Shown: one piece after another, positions 1-10,402 of the stretch | How the letters are laid out: the number at the start of each line of letters is the position of its first letter | Numbering within the stretch: the first letter of the stretch is position 1 | The notes under the pieces: model-generated | What the model saw: only the letters and a program-made list of their open reading frames with translations | Databases searched by the model: none | Told to the model about the DNA's origin: nothing | Translations under genes and position numbers: made by a program | Source of the DNA: Rhineura floridana | Lineage: Eukaryota > Chordata > Lepidosauria > Squamata > Rhineuridae | Reading direction: 5' to 3' | DNA length: 64,000 bases | Assembly (NCBI RefSeq): GCF_030035675.1 | Contig: NC_084480.1 | Span: 251,159,981 to 251,223,980 of the forward strand

Positions 1-684
1 CCCAACTGAAATTTGTCAGGCTTCCTCTATGCGTTCCTTTCATCAGAAAAAGAAGGCATTGATTTTGAAGGGCATTTAATATGTTTAGACTTCCTACTGC
101 TAGATTTAACACATAATAATTTACTCTTGTTACTGTTCAGTTTTTGGTTAATTTAATTTTGTTTGGTTTCACTGTATATTTCTTTTCTTTTTGGTTTTTG
201 AAATTAGTTGTTGTATGTATACTTTATATTGATTATGTTTTATTATTATGCTGTACAACACTGTGGGTACAGAGCAGAAATTACTATCATCATCATCATC
301 ACCAGCTAGGGATGTTCTAAAATTCCACCCAATTCACATTTGGTACAAACTTTTCCATTAATCTGTTTATTGTCTATTGTTGTGGATCAAATTTTTATGT
401 AGTGATTTTCAACAGCTATTTTTGAAAATAGATTTTTTTAAAAAAAATCCTGACTCTAAGATATTGATATTATGAGCAATATTTTATTGATATTTACTTT
501 CATTTATCAATATTTTGAAATATTGATATTTCCTTTAAAATATTGGTATTAATATGGATCAGTAAAAGAGGAGAATATGGATTGGTAAAAGCAGCAGATA
601 GTGGACAAAGAACGAGCTTGAATCAATAGTGGCCTGTTAGGTCAATGGAATGCTTTTGAATTGCACTGGTCAATAGATCCCATA
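1..684. other. No gene; MITE-like AT-rich sequence
   Basis: A possible L2-like tail ends in an ATC run at about 283-300. At 309-545 lies a TAGGGATG-family MITE piece rich in AATATTGATATT. Nothing coding is seen. Confidence 0.5.
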
Positions 685-928
685 ATTGTGTCTATGTTAG
701 AATTGCTTGTTAATATGTGTTTTGTTAATAATATGTTTTTAACCCTTTTTAAAAGATGTTTTTAAAGCTTTTTTAATGTTTTTAATGTTGTTTGTTTTAA
801 TGTATTTTAAGGTCTGTTTTTATGATGTTTTAAAGTGATTTTAGCATTTCTGTTTGCTGCCCTGGGCTCCTGCTGGGAGGAAGGGTGGGATATAAATCAA
901 ATAATAACTAAATAAAATAAAATAACTA
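685..928 (+). mobile_element. L2-like LINE 3' tail
   Basis: It shares GCTGCCCTGGGCTCCTGC, GGGAGGAAGGGTGGGATATAAATC and the T-rich upstream run with the copies at 7504 and 42177, in the opposite orientation, ending in an AATAA-rich tail. Only the 3' UTR is present. Confidence 0.5.
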
Positions 929-1257
929 TTAGCAGTATCACTACTACTACCACCACCACAATAATCATCATGGAAGGGACTGAGATCCAATGGAGGCTCC
1001 CACAAAAGGATGGAAGGGCAGGCAGTCTTTGCCAAATCCCCCTTCTGCTTGCACCCACTTAAAGCCACCTCCCACACTTAGAGTTTTGGGAGCTACAGAG
1101 GGCTGCAAATGGAAAGAGCAGCAAAAATAACTTCCTCTTCTTTTGATGGCAGTGTCTCATAAGTGGAGCTCCACACACACAAATTCTGGATCCAACCCAT
1201 TATTATTATCTTTTGTCAGCCCCATGTCTTCTGTAATATGTAGCTTTGAACTCAGTT

Positions 1258-1500
1258 TAACATAAGAACATAAGAAGAGCCTGCTGAATCAGGCCAGTGG
1301 CCCATCTAGACAACCATCCTGTTCTCACAATGGCCAACCAGATGCCTATGGGAAGCCCACAAGTAGGACCTGCACACTAGAGCATTCTCCTCTCCTATGG
1401 TTTCCAGCAACTGGTATTCAGAAGTATAGTGCCTCTGACAGTGGAGGAAATGCATAGCCATCATGGCTAGTAGCCATAGATTATTTATTAAATTTATAGA
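1258..1500 (+). repeat. Interspersed repeat, CR1/L3-like or SINE (class uncertain)
   Basis: It begins ACATAAGAACATAAGAAGAG and continues with CTGAATCAGGCCAGTGGCCC and CATCCTGTTCTCACAATGG, wording I recognise from a common reptile interspersed repeat. No coding sequence; clade not assigned. Confidence 0.5.
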
Positions 1501-2236
1501 TTCTTTTCTGAAAGCTTCTCCTGAATATTTAGCATAATATAAGAATCATTAGGCAGCTAGCCTAGGGCAAAACCTTACGGTAAACACTTGGAAAAGTAGT
1601 GTTTTTCATGCTGTTAAAGCTATGCTTTGCAGTGGATTTTAAATTTCATCTGCACTATAATCTTGCAGGCCTTTTCTCTTGTAATTTACTGATAGTACTT
1701 GTGTGCAATCCATATACTTCACCATATACTTTTAAAGTAGTTATTTATTCTCCTTGGTGTTTCAGCATTTGAGCACTGGAAATGTTTAAAAATGAAAAAG
1801 AATGTTGGCAACAGAATTATCTAGGCTATAGGTTATATGTAAAATATTAATAGGCTAGCTTTTGTCGTAATATTTTATATGGAACAGTACAATAAAAAGT
1901 AGGTAACATCATCAAGCCCGAGAGTTATTGTGAGCATGAAGTGAGTTTTGAAACCTTAAGATAGAGGGTAACCACAATTCCATTAAAATGGGGAATTGAG
2001 TCAAAGATGTCCCCATTACAACTGAACTGATATAACAAAATGAAAGATGACCCTATTTCAGCGGATCACTCCCATGATGAATGTCAATATAAAACTAACA
2101 TTCACCTTAGGGTAAAAAATAAAATAATGTTTAGGGTTTTGTGGGGGGTTTGTGACATAGGACTTCCAAGCAAACACTATGAATCTCTGACATAAGGTTT
2201 AAAAATAAAGAGAAGTATTTTCTCAAGGTTTAGGTT
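1501..2236. other. No recognisable feature
   Basis: AT-rich sequence; no open frame, repeat end or RNA signature that I can support. Confidence 0.5.
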
Positions 2237-2577
2237 CAGGGCCGGTTCTAAATGGCGGCCAGGTGGGGCACTGGTCTGAGGGCCCCTGGAGCTACGGGGG
2301 CCCCCTCAGCTGCCCCTCCGCTCCCCTTCCGCGATCCACGGCCTCCCCACACACCCCCACCTACCTGTCCTGTCTTTTACCATTGCCCTTAACGAAGATG
2401 GTGGCCACGGTTTCCTTAAGGTACTGAAGCCCCTGCTGCCATCTTAGTTGATGGCAGAGATCCGCACGCGTAGCATGCATGCGTGCCATCAACAAAGATG
2501 GTGGCAGAGGCATCATCCCCTTAGGGAAACCGCAGCCGCCATATTCGTAAAGGGCAACAAAGTGAACAAAGCATATA
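2237..2577 (+). mobile_element. hAT-like MITE, left part only, with nested hairpins
   Basis: It begins CAGGGCCGGTTCTAAATGGC, a typical hAT terminus, and shares the GATGGTGGC...GCCATC hairpin block with the hAT at 6759-8419. Two inverted pairs are visible: 2432-2455 with 2487-2509, and 2395-2420 with 2523-2549. The right terminus was not found, so the copy is probably truncated at or near the Tigger-like insertion. Confidence 0.5.
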
Positions 2578-3453
2578 CAGTAGGGCCCCGCTTTGTGGTG
2601 CTTCACTTCTCAATGCTTCGCTAATGCAACAGTTTTGAATTGTATCCATGTCCCATATGTTCGGCACTTGTTCCGTTTTTGCGGCGATTTTGTGGCATGA
2701 CGCTAATTGATGGCGCCCGATGCCCTGAGCGTGTCATCAGAGGTTGGAAACATTCCTTTTTTAAACTACAGTTGGGCTGATGGGAGTTGTAGTTCAGAAA
2801 AGAAACGTTTCCAAGCAACTGAGTCCAAGAAGGGTGTCTGGGGCCATTTTACTGTTGAGGGAGACGTTGGAGGGTGAGCGAGCATGTGAACAGGCAGGGG
2901 GAGAGCAAGCAGGCAAGGGGAATGAGTGAGGGAGGTGGCAGAGAGTGAGCAAGTGCACGAACAGGCAGGGGGGAGGGCGAGCGGGCAAGGGGGGATGAGT
3001 GAGGGAGGCAGTGGAGGGCGAACGAGCATGTGAACAGGCAGGGGAGAGAGCGGGCAAGGGGGGACAAGCGAGGTTGGTGGCAGAGAGTGAGTGAGTACAT
3101 GAACAGGAAGGGGGGAGGGCAAGTGAGCAAGAGGTGACGGGTAAGGGAGGCGGCAGAGGGCAAGCAAGCAGGTGCGTACAGGCGGGCAGCTCCCTCCCTG
3201 TGATCCTCAGCAGGGAGCCTGCCACAGAAGGGGAGCACTAATCCCCCACAATAACGAGGGCAAGCGAGTGGGGGGGAGGGCGATACATGGAAAAGTGGAA
3301 CATCAATCAGCTGTTGCAGGGGGAGCTTCAGGGGCCAAGCGCTGTTAGCTGGAGCTCCCCGCACTACAGCTGATTGATGTTCCGCTTTTCGGCGATTTTC
3401 GCTTTACAGCGGGGGTCTGGTCCCTAACCTGCCGTGTAAGTGGGATCCTACTG
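2578..3453 (+). mobile_element. Tigger/pogo-like MITE with internal minisatellite
   Basis: It starts CAGTAGGGCCCCGCTTTGTG and ends GATCCTACTG, flanked by TA, the same family as the element at 18011. Near the right end, TTCGGCGATTTTCGCTTTACAG mirrors the left sub-terminal region. There is no transposase; the interior holds a short palindrome (about 2756-2815) and a 70-bp tandem array (2866-3178). Open frames across the array are low-complexity by-products of the repeat. Confidence 0.5.
2866..3178. repeat. Minisatellite, about 70-bp unit, roughly 4.5 copies
   Basis: The phrase GAACAGGCAGGGG or a close variant recurs at 2888, 2959, 3032 and 3101, spacings of 71, 73 and 69 bp. Each unit also carries GGCAAGGGG and GAGTGAGGGAGG blocks. 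It lies inside the Tigger-like element and is strongly purine-rich on the + strand. Confidence 0.5.
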
Positions 3454-3657
3454 TAATCATTTCAAGATATGGTATACTTTCAAGTATCCAGATAAGCTAG
3501 TGCACTTAATCAGTTTATAATAAATAAGTGTAAATACTTTTGTTAAGTATAATATCTGTATCTGACTGGCTTTATACTGCACCTCTACCCTAGTTACTGG
3601 GTTATTGGTAAGTTGACCGTTCAGAGGGAATAACAGTGACTTCATGGTGGCAGCAGC

Positions 3658-3713
3658 ACAAGTTTATTTCTTTTATTATTTCTTTTATTATTTCTTTTAT
3701 TATTTATTTATAA
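3658..3713. repeat. T-rich tandem repeat, about 13-bp unit
   Basis: TTTCTTTTATTAT is repeated about three to four times, then grades into TTTATTTATA. It may be the tail of an unrecognised LINE. Confidence 0.5.
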
Positions 3714-5379
3714 GGTTTATTTTTAAAGTTTAGGAGAATGACTGGAATGGAAGTTGGGTTTTGCTATTATAGAGTCAGTAAGTAAATACTCCCCTTACCT
3801 CCACACAGCATCCCTCCATACCTAACTGCAAAATCCACATTTCCCATATTCAGTTGGTAGCCTCCAGAGCCATACATTTCCTGTTTGTAGTCGGATTATT
3901 GTGAAAACTTGATTATCAAGCATCCATATGTGTGGGCTTTTTTTTTTTTGGTCTAAATTGATATACCATTGGCCACTCCCATAAGTCCACCCTGTTACAG
4001 TGATTGGTCCATAACAGTCATTTGCTTTTCACATGCTTTTTGAGAAGAGTGCAGAAACATTGTTGTTTTTTAATTCCCAACATGCACAGGTTTGAGGATG
4101 TGCTATTAGGTGGGAAGAAGACAGGGAGCTTGGCAAATGACGAACACCCATGGATTGCCAATTGCAGGAAAGTCCATAGCATTGCATCCAAGGCACGGAT
4201 GTTAATGTGATTGATTATCGATACAGGAAAGCATAACGGGTTTTTGGTGGTATTTCTAATGCAGATTTGTGAATATGAAAATCCATACTAGCTTGCAACG
4301 TCATATGGACAACGGTGAATTAATGAGGACACAAAGCAATAATGTTGCAGACTATGGCCGGGCCTTGCAACCAAGAGGTCTTCTGTATCTTTAAAAGTTG
4401 TGCAGGGGGAAGGAAGAATTCCACCTTGTGGTTCTTCTCATTACAGGGTTGCAAGAACACCTGCACTTGGCTGACTTTCTCTTCTCCTAAAGATACAGGA
4501 TCAGTCTCAGGCAGGAACCTGGCAACCCTAACTAGGGATGAAGGATCTACTCAGGAGGAGGGAGAAAGCCCAGCTGCAAGACATCCACCAAACAGAGGTC
4601 CAGTAGATGCAGTGACCTCAGTTAGCTCTGGTCCTTTGTTAGGTTAAAAGTTCAGCAATTCTTAAGTTGTTGCCAAATTTTGATCCTGGTTCTAGCTTTC
4701 ACACCAGGCAGGAGGGAAATCATTGGGGGTGGGGAAGAATGGAGGAGTGCAAAAGTATTGGCTCTGGCCTGACTTTCACCCTGCTGTGTGAGCCTGAGGA
4801 GGGGCTGGATGAGATGGTTTGCCTTTCTTTAGTTCTCTCTCTCTAGGATTGCAGTCTTAATATATTTCAGTACTTCTTTGTATTGTTTGCTAAATGCATC
4901 CTGTTTTATTGCATAGTATTATACTCATTCCTGCTGGAGAGGAGGAGGAAAACGTTTTACAGTGAAAAAGGGTAGCAGCCATCTCCAAACCATCTTTCTG
5001 CTCACTTAGAAGCCATGAAATGGTGAAAGGCAAATTTGCAGCTCTTTGGAAGTTATTTAATATTTTATTATGATGATAAACTCTTTCTATAAGGCAAAAC
5101 AGAGCTGAGTAATCAGAAAAGATTGCACATCACTGAAGTCCCAAACCAAACAAAAATTACATGGAGATAACCTTGTTCTCACTTTATGTGTTATAATCCC
5201 CTTTATATAAAAAAATCTAGCTATAAGAGATTCAGTCTGAAGGACTTGAATAAAACATTATATTCATCCTTTTTCTCTGAATTCTGATTCCAAAGCCAGC
5301 AGAATAAAAACAATCTGAGGACAAAAGTAGCTGTTTCCATTTTAACAGAAGGTGCCTGTGCTTTGTACACTTTAATGCT
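3714..5379. other. No supported gene
   Basis: A 101-codon frame at 4342-4647 has no recognisable motif and lies in repeat-like sequence (GGCAACCCTAACTAGGG). I treat it as chance. Confidence 0.5.
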
Positions 5380-5697
5380 GAGATGGGAACCTTTTTCATC
5401 CTAAGAGCCGCATTCCCTCATCAGCAATCTTCTGGGGGCCACATGCCAGTAGTAATGGATGTGGTGTTTATCTTTGTAGAGTAAGCTGCAGCCCAGCCAT
5501 ACAGAAGTCAGAGGCTTCTACATGTACATATATCCAACCAGGTAAGTAAAAGGCATTACTGCAATTCAAGGACACATTCCAGTCAGGCAAAGGATCTGAG
5601 GAGGGTAAGGAGCAGGGCCAGAGAGGGGTGTAGCAAAGGCCAGATAGAGAGGCCTGGAGGGCCACACTTAGCCCCAGGGCCTGAGGTTCCCCACCCT
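5380..5697. mobile_element. hAT-like MITE (GGGTGGGGAACC family)
   Basis: The right end reads GGCCTGAGGTTCCCCACCC and the left end ATGGGAACCTTTTTC, an imperfect inverted pair. GGGGGCCACATG and GAGGGCCACAC flank the interior. No clear 8-bp duplication, so boundaries are approximate. Confidence 0.5.
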
Positions 5698-5749
5698 TAC
5701 TCTAATCAACAGCACCTTCCATAATGAAGGATAGTGTATTTCAAGGAAA

Positions 5750-5806
5750 GTATTATTATTATTCAGGTGGATTAATTATTAATAATAATTAATAATAAAG
5801 ACATAG
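5750..5806. repeat. ATT/AAT microsatellite
   Basis: Interrupted ATT then AATAAT triplets, with no recognisable flanking element. Confidence 0.5.
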
Positions 5807-6507
5807 TTTAGTGTAGTATTAAGGAAAAGTTAATATATTAAGACAAGTCTAACAGATTTTGGCTTTGGGAGCTGGACTGGAATGGACTCAAAAGTTAGGC
5901 ATATGTGTAGTTAATTCACTAATAGGCAAAAAAAAAACCTTGTAGTTTAAGAGCATGCCTATAGCCAACAGATATTTCTATCAAACTTTAAAAAGCAGGG
6001 AAATTGGGCAGCTATACTGAATGCACCAGGGGAGCAGGAGACCTGACCTCCTCTCTGAGATATTGGACTGCCCTACAAATTGGTCAAAATGCAAACACCA
6101 TTTGGGTTGGTCTTTCACAGTCCAATCCACTTCCTGTGTAGCTTGGAAGAATTTGGTAACGTGCCTCTGAGCATATGGTGGAGATAGGAGGAAGGAGGAG
6201 GATAGAGTAGGTTTGATCATTTGCATGCTTATTGAGTTCAATGGGATCTACTCCTGTGAAACTATGCTTAGGATAGGTGACACTGACCTGAGAAGAGGCA
6301 GGAGTGAGAGAGGGGGAGGGGAGGAAGGAGGAGGAGATTGAGTGTGTGGGCACTGGGCAGAAAGAAAGCTCCTTTCCTTTCCAAAAGGAAAACATTGTTA
6401 GCATTTTTTTAAAAAAAACACCTTAAAATGTATCTCAAGAAACAGTATTTTTAGTCGGCAACAGACACATGTAGTCTCCCACCCAAATTTAAACCAAAGC
6501 TATCCCT
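5807..6507. other. No supported gene
   Basis: Purine-rich stretch at 6180-6340 (GGAGGAAGGAGGAGG-type) gives minus-strand chance frames; otherwise unremarkable. Confidence 0.5.
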
Positions 6508-6831
6508 GGCCACATCCACACCAGACCTTTATTTTACTTTAGACTGTCATGGCTTCCCCCAAAGAATCCTGGGAAGTGTAGTTAGTTAAGGGTGCTGAGA
6601 GTTGTTAGAAGACATACTATTCCCCTCACAGAGCTACAGTCCCCAAAAATCTCTGGAAAGACGGGCTGACTGCTAAACCACTCTGGCCACTGGAGCTCTA
6701 TCAGGGGAATAGAGTCTCCTAACAAATCGCAGCACCCTTCATAAACTACACTTCCCAGCAGGGCCAGTGCCAGTGAGCAGGTAGGTCAGACCCTAGGTGA
6801 GGGCTGTGAGGCGTCCTTCCCTGGCTCTCCC

Positions 6832-7470
6832 TGTCAGGTTCCTACCTGCTCGTGGTTACTGCCTGTCACTAGGCACCACCAGGGACTCCACCAGTCCGGA
6901 CCGCTCTCTCTTATGGTTTCTCTCCCCGTTCTAGCACAGATCTCAACAGATTCCCCTGCTAGGCAACTACCAGTAACGTCCCAATACTAGTATTCCCAGA
7001 GACTCTGAATACTGGTATTGTTATTCTCTTCACCGCTGCCACCATTTGTTACAGTTCCCCTTCAGCCTTGGTCATTACCTTACCCTCCCTTCTGGTCTAT
7101 GAAACCCCAGCCAAGGATCAGGCCTTTGGTAAACCAAATTAAGTATTTATTACAGATAACAAAGCTAACAAGATTAACAAGATTTCTTCTTAAGGCACAT
7201 AAGCATATGGTTTTACTCAATACTAATCCGAACTCCACCTCCCTCCTGGTAAACAACTCTCTAAACCCCACCAAGCAACCCACTCAGTTCTCTTCTCCCC
7301 CCCCAGATTCCACTCTCACTCTTCCTTTTATACGTTCAGCCATTTTAAACACTCAGCCAATCATCTAGCATTCTACTGCCCATTCACTCCCCCTCCTCTT
7401 TCACTCCACTTACCATGTATCTTCTAAACAACAACACTTACCATATATACATTAATATAGGAACATCACA
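6832..7470 (-). mobile_element. LTR-retroelement fossil (LTR with or without a short internal piece)
   Basis: On the minus strand it starts TGTGATGTTCC, carries a TATA-like TATAAAAGG, then an AATAAA-type signal, and reaches GTAACA followed by AATGGTGGCAGCGG, which resembles the LTR/primer-site junction of gypsy or ERV-like elements. It could therefore be an LTR (about 7034-7470) plus leader, or one longer LTR ending GACA at 6832. I could not find a matching target duplication. It is a non-coding fossil; family uncertain. Confidence 0.5.
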
Positions 7471-7503
7471 AGGGCCCCCGGGGCCAGAAGGGCCCCTGAG
7501 GGG

Positions 7504-8092
7504 TCCTTCATTCATTCATTCATTCATTCATTCATTATTTGATTTATATCCTGCCCTTCCTCCCAGCAGGAGCCCAGGACAGCAAACAGAAATGCTAAAA
7601 ACACATTAAAACATCATAAAACAGACCTTAAAACATTAAAAACATTTTTTAAAAAGCTTTAAAAACATCTTTAAAAAAAGGGTTAAAAACATATTATTAA
7701 AAAAACATATTAACAAGCAATTCTAACACAGACACAGACTGGGATTGGTCTCAACTTAAAAGGCTTGTTGAAAGAGGAAAGTCTTCAAAAGGCGCCGAAA
7801 AGATAGCAGAGATGGCGCCTGCCTAATATTCAAGGGGAGGGAATGCCGCAGGGTATGTTACCGCCACACTGAAAGTCCATTTCCTATGTTGTGCAGAACG
7901 GACCTCCTGATAAGATGGTATCTGCAGGAGGCCCTCACCTGCAGAGCGCAGCGATCGACTGGGTATATAAAGAGTAAGACGGTCTTTCAGGTATCCTGGT
8001 CCCGAGCTGTATAGGGCTTTGTACACCAAAACTAGAACCTTGAACTTTGTCTGGTAGCAAATGGGCAGCCTGCTTTCCCATTCCACAATCTG
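7504..8092 (-). mobile_element. L2-like LINE 3' end
   Basis: The minus-strand reading TKFKVLVLVYKALYSSGPGYLKDRLTLYIPSRSLRSAGEGLLQIP matches the C-terminal domain of L2-type reverse transcriptases. After it come the A-rich 3' UTR and the family's tail with a CATT/AATG microsatellite (7506-7536). It is 5'-truncated and inserted in the hAT, so younger than it. Confidence 0.5.
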
Positions 8093-8485
8093 CAGCAGCG
8101 TTGGCTCCCAACCCTGCCATGGATTGCAGAGAGGGAGCTCCCAGGCACCCCCCTAAAACTGTGCAGGCCTGCATGCCCCACCTACCTCTCCCACTGAGGT
8201 GAATGCTGGCCGTGCTGCATGCATGCGTGCCATCAACCAAGATGGCGGCTGAGGCTTCCCTAAGGGACTGATGCCTCCTCCGCCATCTTGGTTGATGGCA
8301 TACATGCACGTACAGTGCAGCCAGCATTTCCCATGGTGGGAGAGATAGGTGCAGGTGGGCACCATTTGCCTGGGGCAGGCTGGTGCCCAAGGACCCAGTC
8401 ATGCCTGGTGCTGGCCCTGCTTCCCAGATTTTTCTTGGGAAACCATGACTGTTTAAAGTGAAATAAATCTAGTGTGGGTGTGGCC

Positions 8486-9344
8486 CCTGATTAATCAAGC
8501 CAAACGGCTGGCTTTTAGAACACTGACAGTTGGTTCTTGTGAGCATGCCTACACTACCATAGACTCCAATGTTAAATTTCTTAAATTAATTAAAAATCAG
8601 CCACACATTTTTTTTAATTTTTAAACTACAGGAGATGAACGTCAGACTATGGGGCAAGGTCAGTAATAGGATTACAGGTACTCTGTGAATATGGCTGGTT
8701 TTTAATTAATTTCAACATATTATGAGACCACTGACAGAAAATGTCAAACAGGGGTTTGGATTTTTTTTCTCTTGTTTTACAATTTGAACTCTCAATTCTC
8801 TCTTACTGTTTTGTGTATCGCTATGAAAACTTAAGGGGTTGTTATGCAAGTGTTTCTGAGTTCAGGAGTATACTTTTTGTAAGATTTTGTTTTGAAATGA
8901 GCTCATGGGAACCAGCAGAATGGCAGGGGGGGTGTTTTCAATTTAACATGGTGGAATGTGAAAACTCCATCCACTCTTGTGTCTGTACAATCAGTCAATC
9001 AATCAATGTAAAGAATTATAATTTCAAATTGTCTTTGCTATAGTAACTATAAGTGACACTTTTGATATAACAGGGACATTTCTAACATTTTTTTTCTCAC
9101 AGGCTCACAGTAAATTCTTCAGAGGTGGTGTGAGCCTGGCTTTTTGAAAGTGCAAAACTGCTCTGAAGAGACTTCTTTGTGATATCATTAGAGGTTCAGT
9201 CAATCAATGGAATGCATATCCACCTTCTGCATGAAATTCAAGAAGTGGCTGGGTGTGTCTTTTCTACAGTTCAGCCTTGGCTGAATTAGGTATATTTCCA
9301 AGGGACTTTCAGGATTCCTTTACTGCTCTAAAATTAATGCATGT
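8486..9344. other. No supported gene
   Basis: A 100-codon frame at 8741-9043 shows no recognisable domain or flanking splice signals; probably chance. Confidence 0.5.
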
Positions 9345-9745
9345 GTTTTATTTATTTTTATTTAAGGCATTTATATACCCCTTTATCATGAGCATTTCTA
9401 GGTGGTGTACATAAAAATAAACCGTACAGAAAATAAAACAATAAAAATGATCATAAAATGGATCACTGCCTAAAAATGCCTGCTAGAACAATAAAGTCTT
9501 AGTCATGTACCTGTAGTTCAGCAAGTAGGGTGCCTGTCTAATCTCAGTTGGAAGTGATTTCCACAGGCTTGGATCCACAACATTGAATCTATGGCTTCCG
9601 GTCATTATCAGCTGTGAATCTGAGCCATAGAGGACCATCAGCTGAAACTCCTCCAAAGATCTCCGCAGTCAGGCTGGGATATAAGGAATCAGATGGTCCT
9701 TAAGATATTCTAGATCCAAATTGTTAAGGGTCTTGTAAATTGGTT
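9345..9745 (-). mobile_element. L2-like LINE 3' end
   Basis: The left edge is TTTATTTATTTTTATTTAAG followed by GGCATTTATATACC, an inverted LINE tail. Further in, GGGATATAAGGAATCAGATGG and AAGGGTCTTGTAAATTGG match the layout of the other L2-like tails. Too degraded to read as protein. Confidence 0.5.
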
Positions 9746-9816
9746 CTATAGCTTCTTTTTTCCTATACGAAATTTCAGAATAGCAGATGAAATAAAATTC
9801 CATCACTTTGTTAAAT

Positions 9817-10002
9817 GTATGTATGTACTGCCTTCAAGTCGATTCTGACTTATGGCGACCCTACGAATAGGGTTTTCATGAGGCTGAGAGGCAGTGACTG
9901 GCCCAAGGTCACCCAGTGAGTTTCATGACTATGTGGGGATTCAAACCCTGGTCTCCCAGGTCATAGTCCAACACCTTAACCAATACACCACACTGGCTCT
10001 TG
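9817..10002 (-). mobile_element. Sauria-type SINE with BovB-like tail and 10-bp target duplication
   Basis: On the minus strand it starts with a tRNA-like head (AGAGCCAGTGTGGTGTATTG, then GGTTTGAATCCCC as B box). The conserved core GGGTGACCTTGGGCCAGTCA follows, ending in ATAAGTCAGAATCGACTTGA, the BovB-type tail used for mobilisation. TTTGTTAAAT flanks it at 9807-9816 and 10003-10012. Head, core, tail and duplication together make this a confident call and a squamate marker. Confidence 0.5.
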
Positions 10003-10103
10003 TTTGTTAAATACAAGTGCTGAATTATTAATACTAAGCTTGATTTGAAAACATCTACATGCACCATGCAGTAGTTTGAACACATGAAGCAGTATTATGC
10101 TAG

Positions 10104-10211
10104 GAAAGGGGTGGGGAACCTGAGTTCCCCTGGATATTGCTGGACTATGACTCCCATTATCCCAGTTAGCTATGGCTGAAGGGCATTTGAAATTCAATGA
10201 CATCTGGAGGG
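10104..10211. mobile_element. Short hAT-like MITE
   Basis: AAAGGGGTGGGGAAC on the left pairs with TTGTCCATCCCT on the right, and the flanks ATGCTAGG and ATACTAAG look like a decayed 8-bp duplication. Contains the GACTCCCATTATCCC palindrome-family block. Confidence 0.5.
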
Positions 10212-10402
10212 CCACAGATTGTCCATCCCTATACTAAGGGGTTCCATTTAGCCCCTTCCAGGCTGTCCATTTTTCTGTGGGGGGGCAGTAGGACTGGTCT
10301 TCCCAGTCCCATCCCAACATCATATGCTGAACTGACCCCACCCTATGTCTTGTGCACATAAAGAGGTACATACATATGAGCAATTCCATGTGAGTAAAAC
10401 CT

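Larger units (their letters stand above)
6759..8419 (+). mobile_element. Non-autonomous hAT with exact 8-bp target duplication
   Basis: Terminal inverted repeats are CAGGGCCAGTGCCAG on the left and CTGGTGCTGGCCCTG on the right. The flanks are CTTCCCAG at 6751-6758 and again at 8420-8427, the 8-bp duplication expected of hAT. Near the right end (about 8224-8300) a near-perfect hairpin carries CCATCAACCAAGATGGCGG and its inverse. An LTR-like piece and an L2 3' end are nested within. No transposase reading was seen. Confidence 0.5.
6508..8485. mobile_element. Palindromic MITE, host of a nested hAT
   Basis: Its ends are GGCCACATCCACACCAGA and the inverted TCTAGTGTGGGTGTGGCC. The internal halves also mirror each other (CTTCCCAGG...AACTACA, AGAGCTACAGTCCC). 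The same family recurs at 16168, 24441 and 63716. The hAT at 6759-8419 sits in it, and the MITE sequence resumes after the duplicated CTTCCCAG. Confidence 0.5.

Noticed and set aside
2766-3364. Three overlapping minus-strand open frames of 133-171 codons
   Set aside because: They lie across the 70-bp minisatellite and consist of repeated Pro/Ser/Leu/Cys text; open in several frames because the repeat lacks stops.
4342-4647. 101-codon frame as a small gene
   Set aside because: No recognisable motif, no splice or promoter context, and repeat-like flanks.
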